Assembly: GCA_051453625.1 (NCBI GenBank)
Contig: JBOZIK010000001.1
Span: 175,527,228-175,591,227, forward strand
DNA: 64,000 nucleotides
DNA from: Welwitschia mirabilis
Taxonomy: Eukaryota > Gnetophyta > Gnetopsida > Welwitschiales
Reading direction: 5' to 3'
The position numbers and the translations under genes are program-made. Positions 11,870 to 21,840 of the stretch are shown here, piece by piece. Below the pieces are notes generated by a model that was not told the origin of the DNA, ran no database searches, and saw only the letters and a program-made list of their open reading frames with translations. Within the stretch, counting starts at the first letter, position 1, and every line of letters starts with the position of its first letter.

Positions 11870-12560
11870 AGTATACTGAGGGCTATAAAGGTTGTCGTCA
11901 TTTAATTAAGTATATCAGACCTCTATTTAGTTATTTATCTATAGTGACATTATATTTACTAGGAACTGTAGCTTTTATATTTTCTGCTTTTCAATTTTAG
12001 TTTTCAGATTTAGTTTTCTATAGGAAAATAGTGGTCATCCCATTTGGCGTTTTCATAATAGACTGGATGATAGTGTGTGATTTCCATTTTCAGTTTTATT
12101 TTTGAATTTCAATTTTTTTTGTAATAAAATTAGTCTATGTCATCTTCTTTATCATCTAGATGACTAGAGGATGATATTCCTCTTTTCTGAGTTTTTTACT
12201 TTTTGTTTTCATTTTTGATTTTGCTTTTATTTTCTATCACCTTTGTGTGTCATTTCATCTATCATCCCCATAATAGATGGAATAATAGTATTATTTTTGA
12301 TTAATTTTCTATTATTTTCTATTTTTATAATGCTATAACATGGTCAATCTTGAGAAGAGATATTAGAGAGAAAGGTTGTTAATAGAGAATAACATTAAAG
12401 AAGGACTAGTGAACATAGAAAAGGAATTGGAAAAGCAATCTCCATATGTACTTAATCCTTTTTCCAAATTTACTTTTTCTGAATCATATTTTCTTAATGA
12501 AAATCATATAGAATAAAAGAACCAGTTTACAATGTCGAGTGTCATCCATAAGTAAAAATA
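11870..12560 (+). mobile_element. Element B leader
   Basis: T-rich untranslated leader between primer site and gag. No domain is visible. It contains TCATCTAGATGA, a perfect 12-bp palindrome, at 12152-12163, and other 'tcatc...gatga' pieces nearby. Confidence 0.55.
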
Positions 12561-13560
12561 AGCTATAGCGTTTTCTACTCCTAATCCTAATGCAAACCTT
12601 ACACTGAGGGAATTATTACCTAACAAGAAATGAGAGATTCAAACCCCTTTAGATCTACTCCTAGGAGCTCATGTTAAACTTAAAAATTTAAATTCCTATC
12701 CAACTTTTAGTGGAGAATATGATGAAAATCCCCTTTAACACATAGCTGCTATAGAAAAATTAATCCTCACTATAGAAACTAATAAAAAAATAACTAATAA
12801 GACATATATGGTAATCTTTCCCATGAAATTAAAAGGTAGAGCAAAAAATTAACCAAAAACCATACCCCATAACTGCTTAAAAACTTAGAAATAGATCTAG
12901 GAAAACTTCACCAAAATATTCATCAATGAAAAAAAGATGTAAAAAAGAAAACAAGAGGTAATAAATTTTCAATAAAAACCAAATGAAGATTATGCCTCTA
13001 TATATGAACATTTCTTCATAGAAACCTATTCTAATCTGGTAGATGGTTTTTCATAAGAAGAACTAGTAACCTACGTTTATAGTAGTTTTGCTTCCCATAC
13101 AAAACAACTTGTAAATCTATCTTGTGATGGAATTTTATGAGCCTTACCCTAGATAATGCCTAGAAAAAATTAGAAGAACTTGTGAAAGTTAGTTAAACTT
13201 AATTAACAACAAAATAAAACTATACCATAGGCTAAATTATCAAAGATTTAAATGAAGTAAAATAAAAAGAGGTAGAATCCAATCCTATAAATTTCATGAA
13301 AGACTTTACAACAACCTCGGATAAGTATTCAAAAATGATTTTAGATGTCCAATGCACAACTAAGAGAAATTTTGTGTTAACTTGTGATATATGTGAGGAT
13401 AATTATCTCATCAACAAAAATTATCCTCTTTTGCCAACATATAAAGAAAGAGTATGTGAAGAAGTTTACACTTTTAACCAAACATCACAAAACTTTCAAA
13501 ATTATATTCAAGTATAACCTAGGTTAAATTCACATTTTCAAAATAATTCTCAACTCCAAC
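12560..13560 (+). pseudogene. Element B gag remnant with decayed zinc knuckle
   Basis: A frame with scattered stops starts NPNANLTLRELLPNKK near 12590. It continues NSYPTFSGEYDENPL.HI, MVIFPMKLKGRAKN, then VINFQ.KPNEDYASIYEHFF and SCDGIL. The order and spacing match the retrotransposon gag domain of Athila-type elements (typically FSG..EDP..HI, LFPFSLKDKAK.WL, NFxQ...E..YE.WERF). The best open part, 13296-13517, contains CDICEDNYLINKNY. This is a CCHC zinc knuckle in which His and the last Cys have both become Tyr, changes that C-to-T or G-to-A can explain. The protein would have packaged element RNA in the cytoplasm. It is now broken. Confidence 0.75.
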
Positions 13561-14059
13561 TACCAACATCCAAATAATCAACTCATAAACCTTGTGGACA
13601 AGATTAGAAAATCAATGCCAACATAGAAAACTTAGTAAACAATCTTTAATAAATAATGTTGGCAAACCAAATACCTAAGGAATATTACCTATACAACCTT
13701 TATCAAACCCTAATGAAATGAGAAAATATTGTAAGGTTATGATAAGAAGTGGACAAGAAACAAACCCTCCTCCATGTGAATCTTCAACTTTCCAAAATGA
13801 CTTTATAAATGATGAATAATAAGAGAAAGAGGACATTAAAATGTTAGAAGATTACAACTTTCCTTCTCTTGGTAAAAAGAAAAAAAAAATCCTTCTCAAC
13901 AGACCACTCGTTGGCTTGATAGGACTAATAAAAAAATAACTTTTAATGAACATCTAAAAGCATTGATGAAAATTATAAGCATAAACATACCCTTTTAGAA
14001 ACTTTTGCAACAAAATTTGGGGTACTCAAAACTTTGGACATACTTAATAAGAAGAAACA

Positions 14060-14760
14060 AAAATGAGTCATCCATAACAAATTCTTTCTAACACAATTCT
14101 TCACAAATTTAGTGTTAGAAAATCATCTAAATTCAAAGATACAAGAGGCAAATGTAACTTTAGAGAGAAATAAAAATATTTGAAAAGCATTGATAGACAT
14201 TAGAGCAAGTCTTAACATTATGCCACTTCACATTTTTAAGAGATTTGGTTTGGAGGATAGAATAGATCCTACTCTAATTATCTTAGAATCAGTAGATACA
14301 TTAGTTAAGAAATTGTTAAATGTCATTAACAATTTGGAAATTAAAATTGAAAAGGCTTGCTAATCCATAGATGTGATTATCATGGAAGTTAAGCATAATA
14401 TAGGATATCCTTTACTTCTAGGTATAGCCTTTTATGCAATAGTCCACTACATAGGGCAAGAACAATGAAATGTCAGTCTGGAAATAGAACATTTACAATT
14501 AGAGTCTTTGATGCAGCTAAGAAATATTTAGATGATGATATGAACATTGAACATAATATCAAACCAACTTTATTCTTATAACATCATCCACTTAAAGAGA
14601 GAGAGATGAAATTAAATGAGCATGTGCTTTATGGTGACGAACTTAAGAATGAAGAAGAAATACAACCTTTAGAGTGTAAGGAAGTCCAACTTTTTAAGAA
14701 ATATTATGAGGGAGTTTGTTCATTACATAAGATAAAAATTTAAAATAATAATTTGAATGA
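14060..14760 (+). pseudogene. Element B protease remnant and following linker
   Basis: KALIDIRASLNIMPLHIFKRFGLEDRID (about 14187-14270) corresponds to the retropepsin active region of Athila-type elements (KALxDLGASINLMPxSVFKKLGL). The active-site triplet D-T/L-G reads D-I-R: the Gly codon GGA has become AGA at 14202-14204, which should abolish cleavage. It goes on as VINNLEIKIEKA, IDVIIMEVKHNIGYPLLLG and FYAIVHY, equal to the ILGRPFLAT region. A charged linker follows (KNEEEIQPLECKEVQLFKKYYEG, about 14645-14715) where relatives lead into RT. No RT follows. Confidence 0.75.
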
Positions 14761-14817
14761 GAAAAATGCTTTTAACAAACTTTAATATAATTTTCTTTAT
14801 GATGCTCAAAATAAAAC

Positions 14818-15822
14818 TCTTACATTCAATAAAAATCTTTTACTAGAGTTATCATGTCTCTCCCCTTTAACTTTGAAAATTTATGCTTTAATGTGATATC
14901 ATAAAGCACTCTCCATTACTCCTTTCTTCATTTAATTGATTTTACTTGGAAATAATTACACATTTCTTATGCTTTATTACTTGGTAAATTTTTAGTTTGG
15001 ACTTTATTTCTCTGAAAATGTTGAGACCAAAAAATATCCTTAATTTTTCCTCCTTTCTTTTCAATAAAGTGTTCTTTAGATTTAGGAATTGAATAAAATT
15101 TACTTACCTTACTATTTTCTTTTTAGTTTTCTATTTTAATAGTCTTTGATTTTATTTCTGTTTTCAGTTTTTATTTCTTTTTGTAGTTTTTATCTTCTAT
15201 TTTTTGTAATAATAATCTATCGTATCCTCTGTTGTTTCCATGATAATATGGATGATAGTCATTTTTTTTAATTTTTCTAGATTTTTGATATTTTTTTATG
15301 TTTTCTAATAATTTTCTATTTTTCTACCTTTGTCATCCTCTCTATCATTTGGAGAAAACTAGGATAATAGTCAATAAAAGATTGGTTTTTGTTTTTTGTT
15401 ATTTTGAGAAAATACATTTTTATGATTTGGTTGAAATTTTTGACTTAAATACTGGAGGATTTTAGGAAGTTAATGGACAAAATTCAAAATTACATGAGAA
15501 AACCGTCTGAATTTTCTTTTAGCTTTTTCCTTTGAAAGATTATTATGGCATTACTTGATCATCTTTTAAACATGATTTATGCATTTATTTCCATGATTAG
15601 TCTTTTGACTTGGTAATTTTAGTGGTAAGATTATATTAATCCAATCTTAAGAAATTCATGAATCCATGAAATTCAATTTAAAAGAAGATGTTTTTTTTTT
15701 ATGTTTTTCTCAATGGTGAAAAAATGCTAGATTGTTTAAAGTATTCTTTTTTGTCTTAATATTATGACTTTAATCTTTGTCTTTTGGAGTGTTTGGTCAT
15801 GTGGAATGTTATTTTATTCTGT

Positions 15823-15825
<3 letters not shown>
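14818..15825 (+). repeat. Tandem duplication, copy 1, in element B
   Basis: About 1 kb, repeated at 15991-16945. Shared landmarks are 'tactag', 'tccattactcct.tcttcat.taattgattttacttggaaataatta', 'ttggtaaa.tt.tagttt', 'atcatcctctntatcattt', 'gaaaatacattttgatg' and 'tgactagtcttttgacttgg'. Corresponding points are 1145 bases apart, counting the 100-N gap. The unit is noncoding. Copy 1 runs into a (TG)n tract where copy 2 and element A do not have one. Confidence 0.75.

Positions 15826-15877
<52 letters not shown>
15826..15877 (+). repeat. (TG)26 microsatellite
   Basis: Twenty-six perfect TG units, followed by agtgagtgtgagt up to the gap. It sits at the junction of the two tandem copies. The open frames on both strands here (VCVCV and THTHT) are artefacts of the repeat. 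Confidence 0.97.
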
Positions 15878-15879
<2 letters not shown>

Positions 15880-15890
15880 TGAGTGTGAGT

Positions 15891-15990
15891 NNNNNNNNNN
15901 NNNNNNNNNNNNNNNNNNNNNNNNNNNNNNNNNNNNNNNNNNNNNNNNNNNNNNNNNNNNNNNNNNNNNNNNNNNNNNNNNNNNNNNNNN
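15891..15990. other. Assembly gap (100 N)
   Basis: Exactly 100 N directly after the TG repeat and between two tandem copies. Both are sufficient reasons for an assembler to break here, so the true size may differ. Confidence 0.99.
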
Positions 15991-16945
15991 CCTTACAATC
16001 AATGAAAATCCTTTACTAGACTTATTATTAATCTATTCTTTGACTTCCAAACGTTATGCTTGAATGTGATTTCATAGAGTATTATCCATTACTCCTCTCT
16101 TCATCTAATTGATTTTACTTGGAAATAATTATACACCTTTTATGTTTTATCAATTGGTAAACTTCTAGTTTAGATATTACTTCTCTTAAAACATGTAAAA
16201 TAAATAGAAAATTAAAACACACCCCTTTTCTTTTTCTTTTCTCTTCAATAAAATGGTTTACTGGATTTTTTGAATTTGAATAAAATTTGCTATTTTTGAT
16301 TTTTTTTCCTATTTTTTAATGCTGATATTTGATTTTATTTTTATCTTTTTGTTTTAATTTTTTCTGTGTGTCATCCCTTTATAGTTTCCATGACAGTTAG
16401 CAAAATAGTCTCTATTATCTATTTTTACTTTATATTTTCTACTAGACTTTTGCTTTCTATTTTTATTTTCTGTCTCTATCATCCTCTTTATCATTTGAAC
16501 AATAAACAGGATGTCAGCCTGCTAATAATCATTTAATTTTCTGTTATTTTAAAGAAAATACATTTTGATGGTTATGTTAAGATTTTTAACTTGACTACTT
16601 AAGACTTTTAGGAAGTTAATGAGCAAAGTTTGGAATTATTTGAATACACCATCTAAATTTTCTATTAGCCATTTTCTTTGAAGTTTATTAAAGCATTGCT
16701 TGATCATTTTTCAAATATGACTTATTTTTTTACTTCCATGACTAGTCTTTTGACTTGGAAATTTTGATGGTAAGATTAGATTCACACAATCTTAGGAAAT
16801 TCACACATTCATAAGCTTTAGTTTGAAGGAAAATGCTTATTTTTATCAATGGTAAAAAGGTCTTATATTATTTAAGAGTGTTCTTTTTTATCTTTATCTT
16901 ACAACTTTTACCTTTGTCTTTTGGAATGTTTGGTTATCCAAAATT
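15991..16945 (+). repeat. Tandem duplication, copy 2, in element B
   Basis: Second copy of the unit at 14818-15825, matching from 'cttacaatcaatgaaaatcc' to 'cttttggaatgtttggttat'. After it the sequence continues into the region shared with element A (gatcaccatgatgtccta), so copy 2 is the one in the ancestral position. Confidence 0.75.
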
Positions 16946-18139
16946 TGTGTTGAGAAAAAAAATGTAGGTGAAATAATGTCATGATGTTTTATTTTTGATA
17001 TTTTAAAAAGATGATCACCATGATGTCCTACCACAAGTACACCGGGGTAAATATTTCTAAGAGGAGCCTTTGGTGATATAATATAATAACTTTGGAAACT
17101 CCACTAGAAGGTTGATTAGCCATGCTTTGCAGTTTCTAACTTTTCTGATGTTGGATGCACTTCCCTTATCATGGATAATAAAGTTGTAATAAAACCTTTG
17201 AGTCTATGGGATCAGTGGTGTTCTTGGTTTCATCAAAGGCATTAATTATTTCCTAGACTTTTATTCTATTTCATATACTCATTTTATTTTTTGACATTTG
17301 GGTGTTTGTTTTGAGATGATAGTAGGTGATTTCATTTTTGAGAAAATTTTTTGATTTGATCATTATTTTAACCTTAGCATCATCATAACAACTACCTTAC
17401 CAAATGAAATTTTTTCATGTATCAATTCATAGATTTTCACATCAAGTGATGTTATGATTTCTTTCATGGAGTTTGCTAGGTTAAAGTATCAAATAGATTA
17501 GCTTTCATTTATGTTACCTTATGTCCATTCTTTTTATTTTCTTGTATGATTCAGTTAGTTATTTCAAAGTCATTACTACATTTTCTTATCATCATGTTTT
17601 TCTTATTTAATTTTCAATAAAAGTTTATTTATTGCTTAGTTGAGTTTTCTTAATTTTGTGATGCTTATTTTTAAACTTTTGGTGTTGTAAGCATTTCTCT
17701 TAATCATTTTTGTAATGAACATTTTTTTCCACTCTTTTTCTTCACTTGTCAAAATCTTTTATAGATCTACATTTCTCAAATCTAACATTGCTCAGCTCTA
17801 CACTTTATTTAGAAAGTTTTTCTTCTTTATTTGCCTTTTTACTCTTATCTATTTTTGCTTTATTTTCCAATATGGGACATATTGTTTTTCTTAGAGAGGA
17901 GTAGAGACCCATTGTTATGGTTCATTTTGAAAAATTTTTAAACTTAATTTAGATATTTCATGAGGTAAAATTTTTAAATTTTCATACATATTATGCATTA
18001 CTTATTTTTTTATCTATGTGATGTGTTTTATGAGTCTGTTTTATAATTTCTAGATTTATCTTTTGAAAAATAAAATAGCTTACAATTGTATTTTTCACCT
18101 AGTTTTTATTATATACTGACAAAGGCTAAGTGGATGTTA
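16946..18139 (+). mobile_element. Element B 3' noncoding region and polypurine tract
   Basis: T-rich, no coding domain. The part from 17003 to about 17330 is homologous to 6861-7180 of element A. It ends with GACAAAGGCTAAGTGGATGT (18117-18136) just before the TG of the LTR, a degenerate polypurine tract. The same pattern precedes other LTRs in this window (AAGGCTAAGTAGGAGGCTA before 19357). Confidence 0.6.
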
Positions 18140-19165
18140 TGTTGTACTACTAATTTGTGTTATTTGATGAGGTTTTATGAGTTGTTTTGCATGGATTTTA
18201 CATGGTTTTAAGTGCAATTCTGAGGATTTTGAAGATTTAATAAAAGATCTTGAAAATGTCTAATTCTTATCTAGATTTAATGTATTTAAGGCACATTCTG
18301 ATGCATAGAGATTTGGAGGAGGATTACTGATAAAGATGCTAAATTTCTCTTCAATTAAATAAGACTGTCATTCCTTGTGCTATCCCCATGCCAAATAGGA
18401 CAATAACACTATTAGATGCTAACATTGGTTGATAAATCATTATTGAGTCATCATGTTGAATTACCTTTTGTGATAAACTATCATTTTCCATATTGTCTAA
18501 ATGATAGTCAAGATGACACTGTTATGTAACTAACTCTGTCATCTGACCCTTGACTGTTTTGTCTATTTAATTTATGTAAAAAGTGTGTCTTGTTGTTCCT
18601 TCTATTTGTCATTTCTGCTGTGAGTTTTATAAATAAACCCCTTTTTGACTCTTCTTATCATCTTCATTGCATAAGAATTTCTTGTTCTAGGAAATCGAAG
18701 GATAGGAGATTCATCTCGACTATTGTAGAAAGATATTCCTTTAGTGGAGGGATGTGCATCCTCCATTAAAGCCTAGCAATTTTATAACCTAGATGTTCTA
18801 GATGCTTGTGATTTATGATTGCCTTTGATCTGGTGACAATTTCTTAGGTGACATATATCATCAAAGGTAGCCTTTGTTAAGGATAAAAGTAAGTAGTATT
18901 AGTTTCATTTTGTATTTCATCTATATTAGTTTCACTTTGCATTTGCATTGCATTCCTTTATTTCCTACATTGTTATGTATTTTTAGTTTCTATATTTTTT
19001 TTTCAAAGCAATCTGAGTCTTCTCTTATAGTCTTCAATGAGAATATGAAATTTCGAGTTTACTCCCACTCATACTATTGTGTGGTGTTGTGTGAGATATC
19101 TTTTTATTTTATTAATGATAAAACTATTTTGAACTTAAGCACTTACACAAATCCACACTATAATA
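18140..19165 (+). repeat. Element B second LTR
   Basis: About 1026 bases, TGTTGTACTACT to CTATAATA. It aligns end to end with 10784-11848. The terminal CA has become TA. A TATA-like tttataaataa lies near 18626-18636. A primer-site-like sequence follows at 19168, which would not be expected after an ordinary 3' LTR. Confidence 0.85.
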
Positions 19166-19167
19166 GC

Positions 19168-19187
19168 TAGTTACATTGCATAGGTGA
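19168..19187 (+). other. Second primer-site-like sequence after the B 3' LTR
   Basis: TAGTTACATTGCATAGGTGA aligns to TGGCGCCGTTGCCGGGGA with one inserted base, about 11 identities and mostly transition differences. The following 'cttagttatttattttaac' resembles the leader starts after the primer sites of B and H. If real, this LTR headed another element, now deleted to about 170 bases. Confidence 0.45.
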
Positions 19188-19356
19188 AATGCTTAGTTAT
19201 TTATTTTAACATTTCTATTATACATTCTAAATTTCTTAAGTTATTTCTAAGTTCATTTCATTATCCTCTAGTTTATTTATCTTTAGTTAATTTTACTTGC
19301 AATTATGAGTCTTTACCTGATTTTGTTAGGAATTGATAAGGCTAAGTAGGAGGCTA
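19188..19356 (+). mobile_element. Short remnant between two LTRs, ending in a polypurine tract
   Basis: Only about 170 bases separate the B second LTR (and its primer-site-like sequence) from the next LTR. The last 19, AAGGCTAAGTAGGAGGCTA, are purine-rich and match the tract before the other LTRs. No coding sequence remains. Confidence 0.5.
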
Positions 19357-20619
19357 TGTTACACTGTCAAATTGTATATATTTGATAGGATATTTTAAGT
19401 AGCTTTATAGGACATTAAATAGATTTATCATGAGTTTTGATGAAAATGGAGAGATAAGGTAAATATCATGAAAACATGTAATTCTCATTACATTTGATAG
19501 CATCTAAATCAAATTATAATACTTCCTATCTAAAGCATTAATCCTATAATTAAAAAGGATACTCTAACATGAGAAACAACTTTTATGAAGTCCATTATCC
19601 ACCTCATCATCCAGATGACTATACAGATGATAGAATTAATTATGATAATAAGGATACTTATTGGACTATTCTGGTAACTAATGTGAAACCTATATGAGGT
19701 GACATCATCTCCTATGACATCCAAACAATGAGTAGGATAATACCTAAAAAAACCAATTTGTCAAACTTCACCAAATGTTTCTTATATGTCTTATATCTTC
19801 TTGCATTACTGTTGGGGTTTTATTACATCTGTTAGTATTTGTTGTTTTTAGAATTTATTATTGTAAGAAATACCTCTTTTGCACTCAACTCTAATTTTAT
19901 CTTCTTTGACATCGAAAACTTTCATTATAAGAGATTGAAGGATAGAAGGTCCTTTTTGTTGTAGAGAAACATCTTCCTTGATGTTAAGTTATATATTCAT
20001 CATGAAGATGATATTTCTTTGTAACACGGATTTTGGTTTGACTTATTTACAACTCTATTTTTCTTTTCATATCATTTGTTATGTGATTTCCCCTATGGTT
20101 TATATTACTTATTATTCTATGACAACTTCATTAATAATATAGATCATGAGAGAAATATTTATTAAGATTGACACTATTGATTTAGGTGTATTATATTTCA
20201 TTTCCTAGATTAACTTTGCATTGTTTTTATATTTTATTTGATGTACCTAATAGCTTAGGTTGGTCTTAGTCCTATGATGACTTTTCTTGATTGATCTATA
20301 TTATACAAGAATAATCTCCATGGTAGGTTGATTTGATAATCTAATAGAAGTTACATTTGAAATAGGACTTACATCTCATTTGCATGGCATGTTTATTTAC
20401 ATTATTATTTTGCATTTTTATTTCATTACTACTTAGAGATTATAAGGTGTTTTATTTTTGAAATTAATTCTCTTTCTTCTCGTCTATGCCTTTAACAAAA
20501 TTTTGACATTTGAGTTGATCTCATCTATATTAGTGTGTTGTTCATGAAAAATCTATATATATTTATAATTTAGAGGATTTTTTAAGGACATAATATTTGC
20601 ATAAGTATGCACTACAACA
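19357..20619 (+). repeat. LTR of element C (C/H family)
   Basis: About 1263 bases, starting TGTTACACTGTC and ending CTACAACA. It aligns with the H LTR at 58636-59875. Shared landmarks are 'ttgatgggatattttgagta', 'aggacatt', 'tcatccagatgac', 'gattgaaggatagaaggtcc', 'atcttccttg.tgttaagttat', 'cctatggttta', 'ctatgacatctt.atta.atagatcatgaga' and 'tagcttaggttggt'. It carries TCATCCAGATGAC at 19607-19619 at nearly the same offset as in H. A purine tract precedes it and a primer site follows, so both ends are well placed. No second copy of this LTR lies downstream before element J. Confidence 0.75.
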
Positions 20620-20622
20620 TCT

Positions 20623-20640
20623 TATCATCATTGTTGGGGA
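20623..20640 (+). other. Primer-binding site of element C (tRNA-Asp type)
   Basis: TATCATCATTGTTGGGGA against TGGCGCCGTTGCCGGGGA: 11 identities, six C-to-T or G-to-A transitions and one transversion. It lies three bases after the LTR end. Confidence 0.75.
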
Positions 20641-21330
20641 AGGTTGCTGAGAGCTCGAGGATTGATGTTGCTCAGGTAAGTGCTTTGGATTTCAATTTAG
20701 GCATTTATTTATACTAGAATTATATTCTTATAGTAGAAATGCATGTTTTTATTTTCACATTTTTATTCTACCTTTCAAAGATAATGCCCTATCATTCCTT
20801 TGTCATCTAGATGACCTACAATGATAAGTGTTAAAACTTAGGTTCTTTTCTTTTCTCATAGAACTAGGATTTTTATGTTTTCTTCCCCTCTATTATCTAG
20901 ATGACTTAGTGTATGATGGTCATTTTTATTATATGTTATTTTGCTTTTCTGGGTTTTTTATATTTTTTTATTTTTGGTTTTTTTTATATCTATTGTCATC
21001 CAGGTACATTATCTAGATGACCATTATGATGATGCATACAAAAACAAAACTAAGAATGTTAGGATATGCTAAACTATAGTAATAAGACAAAATATTATAT
21101 AGAGTGGCTATTAATTGAAGAAATCATCTGGGAGGGTTTGATCGAATATGAACTTATCCTAGGTACATACACATTAGATACATAAGATATTCTAAGAACT
21201 GAATAAGAATATTTTTCTACATTTATTATTTTCTAATTTGATTTTTTTAAAGAAAAATTTTTATAATATAGTTTAGAAGAAAATCATTGCATTATAAAGT
21301 TGAATTAATTATAAGAATAGAAATAGATTG
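20641..21330 (+). mobile_element. Element C leader with palindrome cluster
   Basis: T-rich leader without coding signal. It contains GTCATCTAGATGAC, a perfect 14-bp palindrome, at 20802-20815, and TTATCTAGATGAC twice more near 20893 and 21009, each about 100 bases apart. Confidence 0.55.
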
Positions 21331-21339
21331 CTTTACCTA

Positions 21340-21840
21340 ATCCACCTATTATGATCAGAATCCCTATTACCCCTATAATTCCAAACACTAATGTCACCCT
21401 TAAGGAACCAAGTGCAAATAAGAAATATGAAATTCAAACCTATTTTAACCTACCTTCTAGTGACGATCTCAAGTTAATAAATTTAAACACTTATCTTATT
21501 TTTAATGGATAAAACAATGAAGATCCCCTTCATCATATAGTTCACACTGAATAATTATTGCTTACTTCTAAACATGGTAAAAAACAAATTAGTGGTTATA
21601 ATTATATGATTATTTTCCCCATAACTTTAGAAGAAAAATTTAAGTCATGGTTAATAATGATTCCACATAAAATCTTTAAAACATGAAATCAAGTTCAAGA
21701 AGCATTTATAAAAATATTTGTGAGTGAAAAAACCATAATAAGAAGAAAGAAGGAAGTAAACAATTTCCAACAACAACCTAACAAAAGATTAAGCCTCCAC
21801 TTCTAAATGATTTTGCATTACCACACTAATAGGTCCTATG
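21340..21840 (+). pseudogene. Element C gag remnant
   Basis: Broken frame reading NTNVTLKEPSANKKYEIQ, then LKLINLNTYLIFNG.NNEDPLHHI, YMIIFPITLEEKFKSWLIMI, IFKT.NQVQEAFIKIFVSEK and RKKEVNNFQQQPNKRLSLH. It is the same gag region as in element B (NANLTLRELLPNKK...NSYPTFSGEYDENPL..HI), so the two belong to one clade. It is cut or unrecognisable after about 21840. No protease or pol follows. Confidence 0.7.

Larger units (their letters stand above)
10784..19165 (+). mobile_element. Element B: defective Athila/Tat-like Ty3/gypsy retrotransposon
   Basis: About 8.4 kb bounded by two direct LTRs. It has a primer-binding site after the first and a purine-containing tract before the second. The interior runs in order: leader, gag, protease, a short linker, a noncoding region duplicated in tandem, and then the post-integrase-type region shared with element A. 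RT, RNase H and integrase are absent, so B could only have moved with another element's enzymes, or it lost them by deletion. Possible target duplications are gccac (10779-10783) and gctag (19166-19170), three of five bases equal, which is weak. B's second LTR is also followed by a primer-site-like sequence, so the unit may be part of a chain of LTR-sharing elements. Confidence 0.8.

Noticed and set aside
11641-12000. 119-codon frame over the end of the B LTR and primer site
   Set aside because: It runs through the LTR end and primer-binding site, which are noncoding functional sites. The corresponding frame in the second LTR (18874-19170) is not conserved in sequence.
15764-16063. Frames with VCVCV and THTHT repeats
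   Set aside because: Products of the (TG)26 microsatellite and the adjacent gap.
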